A program made the position numbers and the translations under genes. Of a DNA stretch of 64,000 nt, positions 33,963 to 49,500 are shown in pieces (the stretch's first letter is position 1; each line of letters starts with the position of its first letter). Source of the stretch: Hofstenia miamia (lineage: Eukaryota; Xenacoelomorpha; Acoela); contig SCFE01000023.1 in NCBI GenBank assembly GCA_004352715.1, positions 2,366,079 to 2,430,078 on the forward strand, written 5' to 3'. The notes under the pieces are model-generated. The model did not search any database and was not told where the DNA came from. It saw only the letters and a program-made list of their open reading frames with translations.

Positions 33963-36900
33963 GTACTGGCCAAAAGTTTGGGAACACTTTCCAAATTTAA
34001 AAATTTTTGTATTTTACACTAAAAAACGCAATGCAGAAACAATATAATAACACAATGTAAAAACAATATGATAACACCATGTAGAAAGTAAATAATTAAT
34101 TAATGCAGCAATGCAATTTGACATTGGCTTGACCAGCTTTCTACAATGATCATCAGTAATCTCTGTGCACCATATCACTTTAATTTGCTAATTCAGATAG
34201 TCGAGTGATGTGCATTGGCGCTTCCTCAGACAGTTTTTGATATGTTGCCAGCAATTTTCTATGACGTTGAGGTCTGGGGAGTTTCCCGGCCAGTTCTGAA
34301 GCAGTCGAAAGTCTTGTGATGCAAGGAGCACCATCTTGTTGTAGTAAAGATGGGAACGTTCTCCTGAATTATTTTGAGGTAGGCTTTGGCTGTGACTGTC
34401 TCGTGTGAGGAACAAAATTCAGACCACCACGCCCATTCGCAGTTATAGCACCTCAAATAATCACAGAAGGTGCTGAGCGGACAGCTTGTAGCGCGTAATG
34501 TGTGTTGAATCTTTGGTTTCTTTGTCATCAAACATGCGGCCGGTATGATGTAAACTGGCAAATCGTAGATTCGTCATTAAACATTACTTAATGCCACATC
34601 ACAGGGGTGTTGGTATTTGCTTGCAGAAGCACAACCGGTCTCGAATGTTCTTTGAAGGCAATCGGGGTTTGGCTGCCATTTTGCACGATGGAAGGTCAAA
34701 GGTAGTATTCAATCGACGCCTAATGGTGTGTGTTGATACATTCTGCACTACCGCACCTAGATTTGCTTTGACTTCAGAAGATGAAGAGAATGGTTGATTG
34801 ACTACGTAACGGTGAATGAGATGGTTACTCTGAGGGGTTTTCACTTTTGATCTTCCAGACCGTTTGCAATAGGAAAAATTCTGCAGTTGCTGATAGCGAG
34901 TAACACTTCTGTATACCGAAGATACTGACACGCCCATTCTAACAGCTATAGCGCGATAATTGTACAACTCCTCGCACAAAATATGAATTTGAGCACGCTT
35001 TGTTGGTGAAATTTCACTACCATGGACCATATTTCAAACTATAATGATTGTGTTTTTTCAGTGAAAATGTATTGTGTGTAAATCTAAAGTTTTGTTAATT
35101 TGATTGGCTAAATGAATCTGTTGTAAATTCTAAGAAAAAATTGGGAATTCAATCAATTGTTATATATAGATATAGTAATTGTGATTGCTTCAACTTTATG
35201 CCGTTTCTAAATAATTAAAATCAAAATCGATTTTCGAAATCAATATTTACACATAAATTAATGTTTTGCCTTATATGTCTTGGTGGGCAAGGGAAAATGC
35301 TACGCAAAGCTGAGTGTTTAAGATACATTTTCAAAAGTATGCGTGTTGATCCCTTACTTTGTCTCCAGGTATCCTTGTCCATTGAATTTCTCACAAACTG
35401 CATATCTTCAAAATGCTTCGAGCAAATTTTTGAATGCTTTGACGGCTTTCAATTTTCTCTAGGAAATTAAAACGATGGCTTTCACTAGGAAATGAATGCC
35501 ACCTGATACAACACATCTATGAACTATATTGCATGAGCTAACTGAATCCTCACGTCGCTATCACAGTGGCAAATACACATATTAATTCCTTTCTTCAAAC
35601 GTTGTTTTCGGTCAGCCAAATCTTGCGGTTAATGATTGCATAAATTTGATTGGTTCCAGTCCTGTTAGTAATTCAGAGTTTCATGGAGCTATGGACACAA
35701 ACAAAACATATAAATGAAGGAAAAACAAAACAAGAAAGCCAAACAACAACTAAACAAAAACTAAAACATAGTAATAAATATATAGACACTCATTCACACA
35801 TACTTACGAAAGCATTAAAAATAGGAACAGACGAATATCTAAAAAAGTTTTACGGGTAATGTTAAAAAAAATATATATGTATAAAATATGTGGCAACCAC
35901 ACCTATGATGTCCGCTGGTCTTTTGGCAGAGCAATGCTTTTAATGCAGTATTCTATGGTTTCGTGAAAATTTAGAGTGCTAAGTAAGTCTGAAAATATGT
36001 TAAAGTCTGCAGGTTTTTGTGGCTGTACAATGAAATATTAGACGCTTGGGGTTTCCATGTTGCATAATCTACATAATGGCGTCTCAATTAATCTAGAAAA
36101 GAAATATTTATGGCGGTTTATGATTCGATTCAGGGTGATTTTATTCATGATTGTTTTATAATAAGGGCGTAGGATAGAATTTCTTAATTTTTGAAGTATA
36201 TTTTGTATTGAAAACTTAGAAATGAGCCAATAGCTTGAAGCCTTATTACAAATTCTTGATTATATCTGGTTCATAGAAATGACAGAAATCACTTAATGTT
36301 TTGCCTTTGATTGATGAATTTAATTGTAACGTAAAACCCAGTTTGTGAATTGTAGTTTTGCAGATTTTTGGGTTCTATATCTTGGTCAAATTGAATTGGT
36401 TCTCCGTATGTTTTAGGATTTTTTATAAATCGCACCTAGTTGTGGGCTACAACCATTTGGGTTCACTTGAAATTTTGGACGACGTAGTATTGAGAGGGTA
36501 TTCGACAATAGGGGGCATATAGTTTTGAAAGACTTAGGTAAGATGGTATTGCAAAGCATGTCCTGTCGATTGTTTATTGTGTTAGTTTCGTAATGATTTT
36601 AGAATACACGCTGTTTATAGGATGCCAATCTGCTTTTAATACAGTAAATATCGTATTTATCTTGTATGCCAGTTGATAATAGTAGATATTTCTTAATTGA
36701 ATTCCTCCATTCTTATAATTAAAATGCAATAGCTTAGTAGGCCTCGAGTGGTCATTGTTTTCCCATACATCATTATTGATTGCGCATTGTATTGGATTGC
36801 TTAAAGAGAATAAACAATAATATTGAATTTGATATAATATTTTAGTTAATAAAAGTACATTAACAGCATTAGCTTTGCCAAAAATGGACATCTTACGGTT

Positions 36901-39900
36901 TGTTATGAAATTAATTAGCATTTTATTATCATTTAGAAATTTATCATTATTAATAGCTGTTTCCTACACCTAGCAGTAATATTCCTTTATGATTAGATGT
37001 ACAATCGTTAGACCATTCTGTTGCTTTGTTTATGCCTGTAAAAATGTATTTTTGTTTATTTATTGATAATCCGCTAATTTTGCATAAATTTGTCCAGGTG
37101 TTTAAAGTAGGTAACTAAACTGTCAGAATTTGATGCAATTAAAGTGATATCGTCTGCAAATGGTATTTTATTTCTATGTTATCATAAGTAAATCCCTAAA
37201 TGTGGCGCGAGTATCGTATTTGATTTAGGAAGGGCTCTATTGCAAAGTTAAATGACACATATGACAGAGGACATCACTGTCGGACGCCCCTTTGTACATG
37301 TATTGCTGGAGACAGAAACCATTGATTAACAGATAGGATTTGTTGTTTGAGTATAATGCGCGAATGAGATTCAAAATAATTTCTGGCAATCCGAGTTTTT
37401 CTAATGTACTAAACAAATAGTCGTGAACAATGGAATCATAAGCTTTATTAAAACCAATATTTAGTATTCCCATATCAATGTTGTTTATTCGACATATGTC
37501 TATAATGCATTGACTAGTTAAAATATTTAGGGATGAGTTTCTCGCTTTTATAAAACCAGTTTGGGTAGCGTGAATATATTTCTGTCCCAAAGGTGGTAGT
37601 CTATGATTTAGAATATGCGATAAAAATATTTAAATCCATGTTCAGTAGGTAAATAGGTCGCCAGGACTTAGGATGATAATAATTTAATGATTGCATTTGA
37701 TATACTATGAGAAATTTGGCCATTTTGTAGTATAAATTTTAGAATTGAGCAAAAGGTTTTATAGAAGGCAGCATTAAGGCCGTCTATGCCAGGAGAACTT
37801 TTTAGTTTATCAATTGCTTGGTAAATTTCGTCAATGGATATTTCTTGATTTAAAACGTTTTTATCATCTAATGAAATTTGCGGATATATTATATTGTTTT
37901 CAATGCAAGTATCAGATATTTTATAAAGATTATTTTAAAAATCAGTGAAAGTGTTAATAATATCATTTTGATTGTCTGAGAAACTGTTATTATATAATCT
38001 TAAACGCTCAATATTTAATTTATCCATTGACTTCTTAATATAGTTTTTTATGTCCTTAGTGCTGAGTTCATTAACCTCATGCTCAATATTTTTAATATAT
38101 TCAAGTTCGTCCTGGGCCTGTAGATTTTGGATATTACGCAGTTTGGTTTCAAAATAATTGTTAAGTCCGTTATAGTTATACATATCAGGGGACAGAAAGT
38201 TCACATGTTTCTTGTAATATCTGGCTTTATATAAGCGATTTGCTTCAATGGTTTTCTGCTTAGCTTGCAGAAAGCTTTTAACCCTTCCTCTCATTAAGGT
38301 CCATTTAATTTGAATATTAGCAGTTGTTGCATTCCCTAAGGAATAAGTAATAAGTGATGCAATTTCGTGATAATTATTTTTCAGGAGATTAGTTTTCATA
38401 CGCCAGACACCTGGTCCTTTTGGTTTATTGGTTCAAAATGTCGTCATTAAAAGTTTATGATCGGAAAAATTCAATTGTAAAACTCTAGAGTTGGCAATAT
38501 TTAAGTCTTGGGAAGCAAAACAATGATCTATACGAGATGAGTATATATTAGTAGTATTGAAATAGGTATGTAAATAATTTTCCGTAAAAGCCGCTATCAA
38601 TTAAATTGAATTTACCTATAAAGTTATTATTGAGATAGTTATATCTAGTTAACGTTAAATTAGATGATGTAAGGGAGTTATGTACGTCTTCATTTAGGTA
38701 GAAACAATTGGAATCTCCTTCAATTTAGCAAAGACTGAAAACTTAGGGAGGCCAGTGAGCGGTTAATGAAATTGATTGTGTCTTTATAATCATCCTTACA
38801 TAGATAATGGATGATTAAAATTAACTTGTTTTGTTTTTGATAAAAAATTTGGGCAGGGGGCTTTGAAATTTTAAAATTTGTTGTGGGCTATTAGAATTGC
38901 GCAGTGCTAAAAGGCCTCCCTTTCTTATTGTATTTTTTTCCGTTTTGTAGTATGAAAAGCCTTTTTTATATAAGTAGTTTACCTTTGCAGATGATATGTC
39001 CGCATTTTCGTTTCTTGAATAAAGATGTAAACTGGATTATTTATAGTTAGGCTTTCTAGTATTTTTACAAGTTTATGTAGACTTACAACATCCAACATTT
39101 TCGGTATTTATTGAGCAAAAGTTAAAACTTAGGTTTGTGAGGCATTATAGGAGGACTGCTACTGTTATTGACCTTACGCGACTTGTTTGAAAACGGACTT
39201 GATGGTGTCTGTACTTTACTTAGGGGTTCAGGCAAAGGAGAGGTGGTCTTCCTCTTCAATGGGGACGAGCGACTACCACTCTGCTTGCGAAGGTGGTCCC
39301 TTCGACTGGCGGGCAAGACAGGTGTTGGTTTTGGGGTTTCTTCAAGCTTTCCTTCTGCCTGAGAGGGTTTTGGAATGGTCACTGACGTTGAAAATCTTTC
39401 TTCAGCTGGTTGTTGAGCCTGAATATTCTCTATTTGTTTTTTCTCTCTTCATACCTTTCCATTCGTGCTTCATATGCAGCATTTTTGTAAGAATTGTGCG
39501 CTTCAGCAACCCACTCAGGAGCAGGAAGGTGTGAAGCATTAAAGCATTTACTCTGCCCTGTATAGAAACAGTTACTGTAAATGGTAATGGTAGGAAAATC
39601 ACAAATACCTATAAGTTGAATGCATTAAAAGCCCTTCTGCTTTTCATGGCTTCACTCCATGAGTACAGCTCACACTGCTCTCTCCAATTGTGGACATGTA
39701 CTTTTACTGTGGTGTGCAAAGAATTAAATGGTTTCTATGTTCTATTGTTTTTATTTTCGAAAACTCACTCAGACCTGACCTACACTGAAGAAGTGCAAGC
39801 TGGTCGTTAACTAGCCATTTTGCCGGAAAATTCACCATATTTATTCGAAAGTCCTTTGGGAATTCTTTCCTTCCTACTACTGGAATTTGTTTCCGTTCAC

Positions 39901-40547
39901 ACTCTGTTGGAATGAGACATTTCCCAGCAACCTCAATGGGACTTTCAAAAAGTACTGCCATGGCTTCTGCTATTGCTGGTGTTCCTATTAACTGTAGGGC
40001 TTTGAGTAGCCGATAAGATCTTCTTGGAGTCACAACTTTTCTGGAAATTTGTACCTGGCTTCCTATGTTTGGATTCACAGACTTAAGGAGTTCAAATATT
40101 TTATTGCCTTATTCAAAGGGCAGGACGGGCTTAAGGCCTAATCTCAAAATTGAAACCGTCCAGTTTCAAAAATCCAATTCAGTTCGGTTTTTAAAAAACC
40201 GCGGTTTCGGTTCTCGGTTTGGTATACTAATCCCCAGTACCCTGAAGAGGTAGCCTTAAATTAGTTACTTGTAACATTACTAGTCAGTATATGTACTAAT
40301 AAGTAGTAACCTGCCAACTCTGATGATGAAGAATATGCTGCTTTGACACTTACTTGTGGTTACTTAATTAACCCTTTTCATGGAAGGCTAAGAGAACAAA
40401 CAGCCAAAATTTGTAAATTTGCTAATATTTAATTAATGCTTTTAGTAATTTCTAATAAAATGTTTAATAAATTTTATCTGTAAATCATGTATTCATAAAA
40501 AATTTTAAAAAATCCATATAATTATATCCACAAAGCGGCTCTTATAA

Positions 40548-40582
<35 letters not shown>

Positions 40583-43500
40583 AATGTTAGTTTCATACAT
40601 ATTTGAAGGTGGTTGCATCAACTATTGGCAGTATGGGGATTGACATGTCAATCGGAATAAATCTCCCCTTAGCCATTTTTTTAAAATTCTTACTAATAAA
40701 ATGTATTTTCTAACAGTCTCGGATTTATTTTTTGTCTATAAAATGCTTTAACCCAAATGTTCCCAGCTTTTTTTAAGACAATTTATATCGGTGTTTGAAC
40801 TTGCAATTCAACAACTTTAACATTTTGTTTGCTATAGGCTGGGTGATCTTTCACCAAATGAAATATGTCTAAAATTTATAAGTAGAACATGATATATTTC
40901 TATGAATAATTGGGTACAATACATATTTCATGTACCAGCCGTACATGTAGTATAATATTTAGCACGTTTATCAATTCCAAGATTTTTACAACTAGCACAT
41001 CTAATTAGTTTGCAACCAACTGCCACCCAAATGCTGCTAACCCAAGAGTATATGTCTGTTCTCGTTTTCTACTATACTATGCCATTTTAAATATGTTGAT
41101 GATCTACCTAGATTCCAATAAATCAGGGTTATCACTGGACTAACAAATAGAAACATTTTTGTGATTTTCCTTAGATAGATTGTCAGCATGAATAGGAAGT
41201 ACATCTGAACTATTTTAAAAATATATATTTTACGTTGCATCATAATACGAGAAATAGTCATTAGAAGAAAATGTTAGTAGTAGGAATTCAATTTTAAATT
41301 TTAAGAAGTTCCCTTACCTTTCAATATGAAATTTTTGCTAATTTTTACCATTATTATGCACCACTAACAAAAACAATCTTAATATTGGTGAAAATTTATA
41401 ATTTTATAACCTAGCAACAGATAGAATAGTATATACATGTATATTGTTTGCATAAAATTAGTGCATATTTTCTATTTCTTCGAATCGCTCTATATTTTGC
41501 CCAAATTTGTTATTTATCTCCAAATGTTTAAGGAATTTCTTGTATCTGTGATAGCTTCTTCAAAATCAGTTTTAGGTGCCATAATTTACGTAGTAAAGGG
41601 GTGTTCAAAATCTGAAAGCACCTTAGGATAGAGGTGTATATTTCTGTCATTTACTTTGCTTGCAAATCCCACAAAATCGAGACTCTTTGTGGGAAATCTC
41701 CGTTGCCAGCATTTACCTAGCAATTAACTCTAATGTTGTGTTTGACAAAGATAGTCTTTCTAAAAATAGAGAAATAGCTGGTTTTTAAAACTTTTGATTT
41801 GCTGAGCTCTGGGAATAGTATGAATTTGAAGGCCTTGAAAAATGTGTACAAAAATATGTAAAAAAAATTTTTATATCTTTGAAATAGAACACAATATTAC
41901 TTGCCAAATTGTGATACATTTCCTGTATGAACTTGACTATGCTAATACGCTAAAAGGAAAATCGTCTATTTTCAAGGAAATTGTTCAGTCATTTCCTTCA
42001 TTACAGTTAGCCTGAGGAAATTCTAGAGCACAAATTTGTAATTTTATTACAAGAAAATATTTTGATGTGAGATTTTCAAATGTCTATAATACTTATTTAA
42101 ATAATCATTTAAAGAAGCTTTGTAACTTATTCAATAATCACTCGTTAAATATTGATTCAAAAATTATTACTAACAATGCCTCATATTTTGTGTACTTGGA
42201 ATATAAACTGTAGAAAAATAACTGCTATGAGTCCTAGAAATCTACAGTAAATTTCGAATGATTTTTAATATCATTTACAAATATTTTAATTTGTATTGAG
42301 ATCTATTACAAAATTGCAAATGAGAAATTTTTAAATATTTGTTGCTATTAAATTTTGATTTTGGTTGGAAGTTTCTGTGCAATATATCGAAAAGGGTGTC
42401 AATTTCCATTTTTAGAAGTGCTATTTACTACCCCTCACTTGTACTGCTTGTGTACTCTGTTTCAACAAACTAAATTTAAAAATGTTCCATCCTTTTGGCT
42501 GCTTCAATAACATTTTCTTTTCTGTAACAAAAATGTTGTTTAAGTACATATAGATACTATAATGATTTAAAACATATTAACTAGTCTGTTGTGAATGATT
42601 TGTCAATTATTGTGTCTCAGATATTTTCAATTGTAGCAATTGTACACATCTCAGTACATTTTTTACATCAGCTGAACAAAATCTGCAAAAAAAACAAAAC
42701 ATGTTTATGTATATTTTATATGTTGAAAAAGGTTATTCACGTGATTACAATAAGAGAAACTGTTTATGCATTACATAGTTATGTCTTTTTTTGATAAACA
42801 AATGTTTTACTCATGGGCGAAATTTATTTCAAGGTAATTTGCGGTAATTTAAGTCCGGGATTGCTTTTAAATATACAATTTAAAGTGTGTAGACACCATA
42901 TTACTGCCTGGAAATTGCTCCGAGTTCAGCCTGGAACTGCTTGGAAATTGATAAGTTGAAATGTGCCGACACCATGTCATGTGAAATTTATTAACTCCGC
43001 CTTATATAACGTGAAATACTGATTTTTTTCATTTTTTTTTCATAAAATGTTCAAAGTTTGTCACTGATACATAGGCAGAGCTCAATTCGATTGAACGATT
43101 GTTGTACCTGGGAATAATGAAAATGACAATGTATGTATGCCCTATTCAAAAAGCATCCCAACGATACATACGATACAAAGCTTTTTAGTAATGAATCACT
43201 TCGAGACAGCTGTTCAACAGATATCCACACATATGTCTCCACTTTCTCATGCTTAATGGCTTTAGTGAGATCTAAACAGAAGTAATTTTGTTCTTTCTTA
43301 TTACCATTAAATTCGAATATATAATGTACGAAACATGTAAATATATTCAAATTCTACAGAGTGTATATATATCAGTCAGTCACAAAATGGCGCAATTTCT
43401 TTAAATCAACCATAATTTTTTGGATAACAGAATGTCGATTAGCCCTCATTTTCAATAAATATTCAATTCTAATTCTTAAAATAATAAAAGAAGTTTGGTT

Positions 43501-46500
43501 TTTGGCTACCTAAAAATCAAATTTCCAATACCGAATTCAATTGTTTCATATGCGATACAATGACCGAAATTGTTTAATCACTAATGATTCAGTTAAATGA
43601 TGTTTACGATAAACTGATGTACTGCAACTGTTTTGTCAATTACCTTCGGCTAAAGGTTCAAATGGGTAATGGGGCATTAGTTGTTTATATCGTTGGTGTC
43701 AAGGGTAAAGATCAAATCGCAATTTTCAACCGTTGTCATTCATTGCATTCATTGGCCAGATGACCAAAACTCACTTCAGTGAATATCAATGTATTAAAAT
43801 TCATTTTTAGCCTGTTAAATTCGCTCACATTCTTTTGTATGAGGGGTGTTTTACAACTTGTTGAACATCCCTCGTATTTTTTCTTTGTTCTATACGCGTT
43901 CATGATGCTGGGTATGAAATGGGGATTCTTTTGAATACTTTTTTCAGTACACTTGCACTATATTCCACGACGGAAACTTTACAGCTCAATTCTGATTGCT
44001 GAATAATTGAAATGCATTTTAAACACCTAAATACTAGGCGTGTTTGAAAAGTTCTGAGACATTTTTTACTTCTGCGTTTTGTAGCTGCTTTCGATCAAAA
44101 ATTCAAAACAAAACGTTTAATTAGCATAATATATTTATGAGTATGATTTTTTTACAGTTAGTCTCATTTTTTTCAAAATATGAGCGATCTTCATTGATAC
44201 ACTTTTGGGGTTCTGCTACAAACCAACTTTGAGGAGTCTGACGAATCCAGCTATTGATAGCTGCTTTCACCTCTTTCAAATCATCGAATTTTCTTCTTCG
44301 CAACATCTTCTTCGTGGGACCGAACAAATGATAATCACTTGGAGTAAACTTCGGGCTATAAGCCGGCTGAGTTCCAACTTATTCTTTCGATAGATCTTTG
44401 ATTTCGTTCTGCGGCTTGCATGATTGTGGCAAGAAATGAGGGTGCGCGAAATTATGTATGTTATGTTGCTAATTAAACGTTTTTTTTTGCATTTTTGCTT
44501 AAAAGCAACTATAAAACGCAGAATTCAGAAAGGTCTCAGAGTTTTTCAAAGAACTCTCGTAATATAGTATACAATATAAGTAAATGTATACATATACTTG
44601 ATTAAAATTGTATAATATCTATATTTAGCATAGATTTATCATGTACGTTTATGCATGTATATGTAAAGTCTAGCCAGAATCGAATACTGGCCAGAGTTGT
44701 TTCTTTTTGCAGAAGCTTATCATGTAGGCTGACACATTGTGGTCTAATCTATCTACTCCCCCTATTCGATAGTTATAGTTCTTATTTCAGCTGGCTAGGG
44801 GATAACGAAGTGATTTCATTTTTATTTGTAGTATCTATTGGCGCTTGAGAGTGGTTCTACTCATGCATGATTACAGGCAACCTTGTTGTACCATCTCACG
44901 AGGCTGTTTGTTTTCGCCACAAACTAAAATGTTCCTGTTTTAGAATTCTTCTTAACTAATGCCGCATTTTTATTCTGTTTATCTTTATTAAACCTGTGCG
45001 ATTGCAATCCTGTTTGTGGCAATTCACTTATCAGTGGAAATCTTTTAAAAATATTGTCAAAAAACAGTAGAAATAAAATTGACTTTGTATTTTTGATTTG
45101 ACAATTCAGTAGCTTACATCATTCAACCTTCTGCCTAATCTTTTGTCCATTCATTTAAGGGATTTGTTTTGCATTACATGTTTTAGTCGATGTTTGCAAT
45201 GCTCTACAATTACTTCTTACTCATAATGTTTTTATTTACCTACAATCTTAAACTGGATATAGATTATTATTAAGATGAATTTACTAGGCTCACCCAGACA
45301 ATGTTATATGTCATTTTGTATTGTATGCTTTGGACTGAATAACATTAACACCAACTATTATCACAAAAATATTCAAAGCATTTTCCCAACCTTGCAGCAA
45401 AATTAATGGATTAACTTAATGCTCATCAAAGAAAACACCACTTACATAATATTTTAATCTATTCTGTATAATCTAGTAACTGGCAAAGGAATTAATTATG
45501 GAAGACGTTTTCAAAGAAAGTGCAAGTGGGAATTTTATTCTCAGGATGAATTACAGCGCCACACTGTTCTTAATGTTATCTGGAGAATTATATATTTTTC
45601 GTTTTTTCAATGGTTTAAAATTGCTTCAATTTGCTGGTAACACAGGCTGTTACCAGCATTTTTACAAATGATACATGTATTTGCTGTGGTTTGATGCGCG
45701 TTCTCGTTTAACATTTTGGCGAAGTAAATAAATTTCAAAATTGATTCACATTAGATAGGAAGCATTTCATGTTGCTTTAAGTTGTTCATATTAATTCATT
45801 GTTTGGCGTCGGATATTAAAATACTTTTAATATATTTTGTGTGATGGCTTGCTAAAATTTTTCATTCCAATTTCTTAGTAGATCATACTTCTATTCTGCT
45901 TTATTACCGCACTGATAAGGACAGATTAAGAATTTCAAACGTACTTTCTTATGGATTCACTACAATGTACAATTGGTTTACTAAAATATATTATCTGTGC
46001 TCAATATTACTAAGTGTGTTTTTTAGTTAATGAAGGAGGCAGCAAAATATTTGGAAGGAACACATGATTTCAGAAACTTTTGCAAGGTTAATTTATCTCA
46101 AATCATCAATTGAATGCCACTTTTAGATCGACAAATCCAAAGACTTTATCAACACTGAACGAACCATCCTTCATACAGATATCGAATCTATGTAGGTTTT
46201 TCATTAACTAATTTATGGAAATTTTTATTGCATGCATTCGTGTACAAACTTGTGAACTTTAACTTTTTGACAATAGATTTGGAATCATGACAGATGGAAT
46301 GTAACTGTGTATCTACACAAGTCTAGATTATTGTGCCATATTTATCATGTATGAGATGAATGACAGCAGAAATAGCATCTTCCACTAAAAGTGTCTAGCC
46401 GCTCATCGACAGTTACTGTTTCACAAAAGTTTTATAACGTCTTGAATCTTTCTAACATTGATAAATAATTCTTGAACCTTCAGCTGTTTTTCTACCAAAC

Positions 46501-49500
46501 TCAATTGTCTCAATCCACTTAGCCTTATTATCCAATGTTAGAAGCTTGAAGCAGCGGTTGGGTGACATTGTAGGTGTAGGTATTAGTAAGCAAAAAATAG
46601 CCAATAGTCAAAAGTAATAAATGCCTAAACGGTTATATCTGTTCTCAAATAACAAATCAAAGGACATGAGCAATTGCATAGTGGGCAAGGATATTCTTAA
46701 TTTTGTAAGTAGTAAGATGAACGATTTCAAATGTGTATGGTCACATTCTATCGGTTACTTCGCCTAGTTGTCGCAAATAGGCCATGCTGATCCTCTGCTT
46801 ATCATTTCTTTTATACAATTTTAAGAATTTTTGTGTTTAGAATTGAAATCCTTCACAGCCATCTTAATAGATTATTATTTTAAGGAGATGATAGTGTATT
46901 TAAATTTATTTCTATCAATCATTTTTATGTAATTGCAGTAAATTGTGAGACTTGCTTCCACTTCTAAACATTTTCACGTTTAATTTCGAACAAGAGAGTT
47001 TTTATTTCGAACTAGAGAGATTTAATTTCGAACAAGGGAAATTTTATTTCGAAAAAATTAGGTAGCCTATGTAGGTACAAAGACAACACCTTTTTGTATG
47101 TAGTAGGTACAATCACGGTGATACATGCTTAACTAGATTATATTTCTACGGCACACATACCTACCGTAAATACAATGCATGTGTATTATCGATTGATTCA
47201 AACTTCGAATCATCTATTTAAATCACACAGCACGTCCACACAAGATACATAGTTTAAAGCAACTAATTTTGCTGACTGTCTGATGAACATATCCGAGGGA
47301 TTATACAGGCATAATCTTAAAATTGTTTTGTGCATGGATAATGCACCATGGCTTTCTCATGTTGAATCACAATCGGAGGATTCTAAAAAAAATTTCCTGC
47401 TGATGATGATGGAGAACATCACTGGGTTCTACCCCGACTATCACCTTACTAATATAGATGTTCCCCATTGAGAGGTACTGGACCGCATTCAAAACTGGTG
47501 TGAAACGTGCATATTTAAAAAGAAGAGATGAAGAATTGCACCACCGGCTCAAAGAGAAACAATGAGTGCAAAACGTTCCCGACTGCTTTCTGAAGTTGCA
47601 CATGCACAGTCAGTCCCATACGCTGCGGTTCATAAATTACAATGGTATTATAATAATGTTCAGGATGACATTGCTAACGCAGGAAATTTAGAGGATGTTC
47701 CGACTGGACGATAAGATATTTTTGCATTATTTTTCATTTTGTAATTTAACATTAACACAATACTTGCATTTGTTTGTTTTGTTTCTATTTCAATAATATA
47801 TAATTCTCTCGTTCGAAATTGAATCTCTCTTGTTAGAAAATGCACGTGTAAATGTTTAGTCTTCATATGTGATAGCTGCATCTATTTGTAGAGCATTTAT
47901 TTTAGAAGTGGATCAAGTTCCTTTTGTGCTTTTGTTATACGTGGTCATGCCTTCCTTTATCATCAAGTGCGATTGATTGTTGCGATACTCTTTGCTGTAG
48001 GGATGGAACTGGAGTCTCCTGACGTAAGTAAATTATTTTTGTCGCATTTTAGAGCTCTGTAACTAATCAAAATTTTCGGAAAATTTGAATCGAAAAAGTC
48101 TTTTATAAATTATAATAACTTTCTTGCTATTTTCTTGCATGTACAAAATAATAATAATAAAAATGTAGGTATCGACGTGAAGAAGAAAAGAAGAGCGGAA
48201 GTTGATAGAGATAGAAAATCAGCATGGGAAAGCATTGAAAAACAAGCTGCTAAGAGCAAGTAGTAAATTGGCAAGATTTGGACAAGAAAAACATTATAGG
48301 ATAGGTTTAGGGTTGGCAAGGGAAGTCTATGATCTGCAACAGAAGAACTTGAATTGAAACTGATAGCAGGGCCGGAAAAATTGAGAATTTATAAAGCAAG
48401 CAAGCGGCAGTATGAAGTTTGACATATCAAAAGGTTATACAAAGGTACAGGTTGAAAAAATGAGAGTCTCCCAACAGCATTTGGGTCAGTGTGTAGTCAG
48501 GTGTCCTGAGTATGCATGTGTAGTAGTGAAAATGATTCGAAGGACACAAAGAAAAAGAGCTAGGAATGCAAATTTAGGTCAATACAATATCCATCAATTA
48601 TTTGGACGCTGTTAAATTTCGCTTTTTCAAGTAGCCTGACTTGTTACTTAGAGAAGAACCTGCTTCAAGGAGAGTATAAAAGATTTTGGACAAAGAGTAG
48701 TTTCTAAATACTACTGTAGTTGCTCATAAGCGACGTAGGGAATTGAAAAAGTAAAGCCAACTTTATCAATGATGTGGATAAAATTTAGAAAGACATATGA
48801 TATCATATCTCATTCTTGGTATTAGACATGAGGCCAACAGAGTTTCACAGAGGTGTGTTTTCTTCTTAGACAAGGTAAAGAATTTTCAGATTTGAGTCAG
48901 ATGGGCATAGGTGAAGTTTTGGTTGAGATATTCGAGGGAGGCAGCCTAGTACAATTGCTATTTGTAGTCAGTTTCATTCCAATCATAGAAATGCTGAAAG
49001 TGATAAACATGTTATAGGTTAGAATACATTTACAAATAATGAGTCACATTGTTTGTGGATAATTATAGATGTATGCTAGTTCAAGGAAGATTGCAGAAGC
49101 AAATGGAAACATTGGAGAAAGCATTTTAAGTTTCTTGGGCAAACAGTGGTAGCCATATTGAAGAGAACAAGCAAGAGTACACTTAGAATTAGTAAATATA
49201 GAACAAAGAGATCATGAGATGGAGGCAAGTACTAAACAATGTATAGGCAGAAATCAATTGATCGAGAATACTCGAGATATACACCAAGCTGACAGAGAAG
49301 TAAGTATTAAGTTGCAACAGAAGCAGGGCTGAAGAGAGAAACAGATACACGAATAGTGACAGTACAGAAACAATGATCTGAAACAATTTTGATGAAGAAG
49401 CATGTGGAGAGAAGAGCTCTGGTACGTGACAAATGCATGCTATGTAAGAAAGAGTTGGAGAAAATAGCTCATCTGATAGCAGGGTTTGAGAAGTTGACGC

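Noticed and set aside
43051-43350. 99-codon minus-strand frame in PUS3 intron 6
   Set aside because: No recognisable domain; one such frame is expected by chance in a 15-kb AT-rich intron read on six frames.
44660-44860. Possible structured RNA gene in a slightly GC-richer stretch
   Set aside because: No cloverleaf or conserved boxes could be drawn; no tRNA or snRNA signature.
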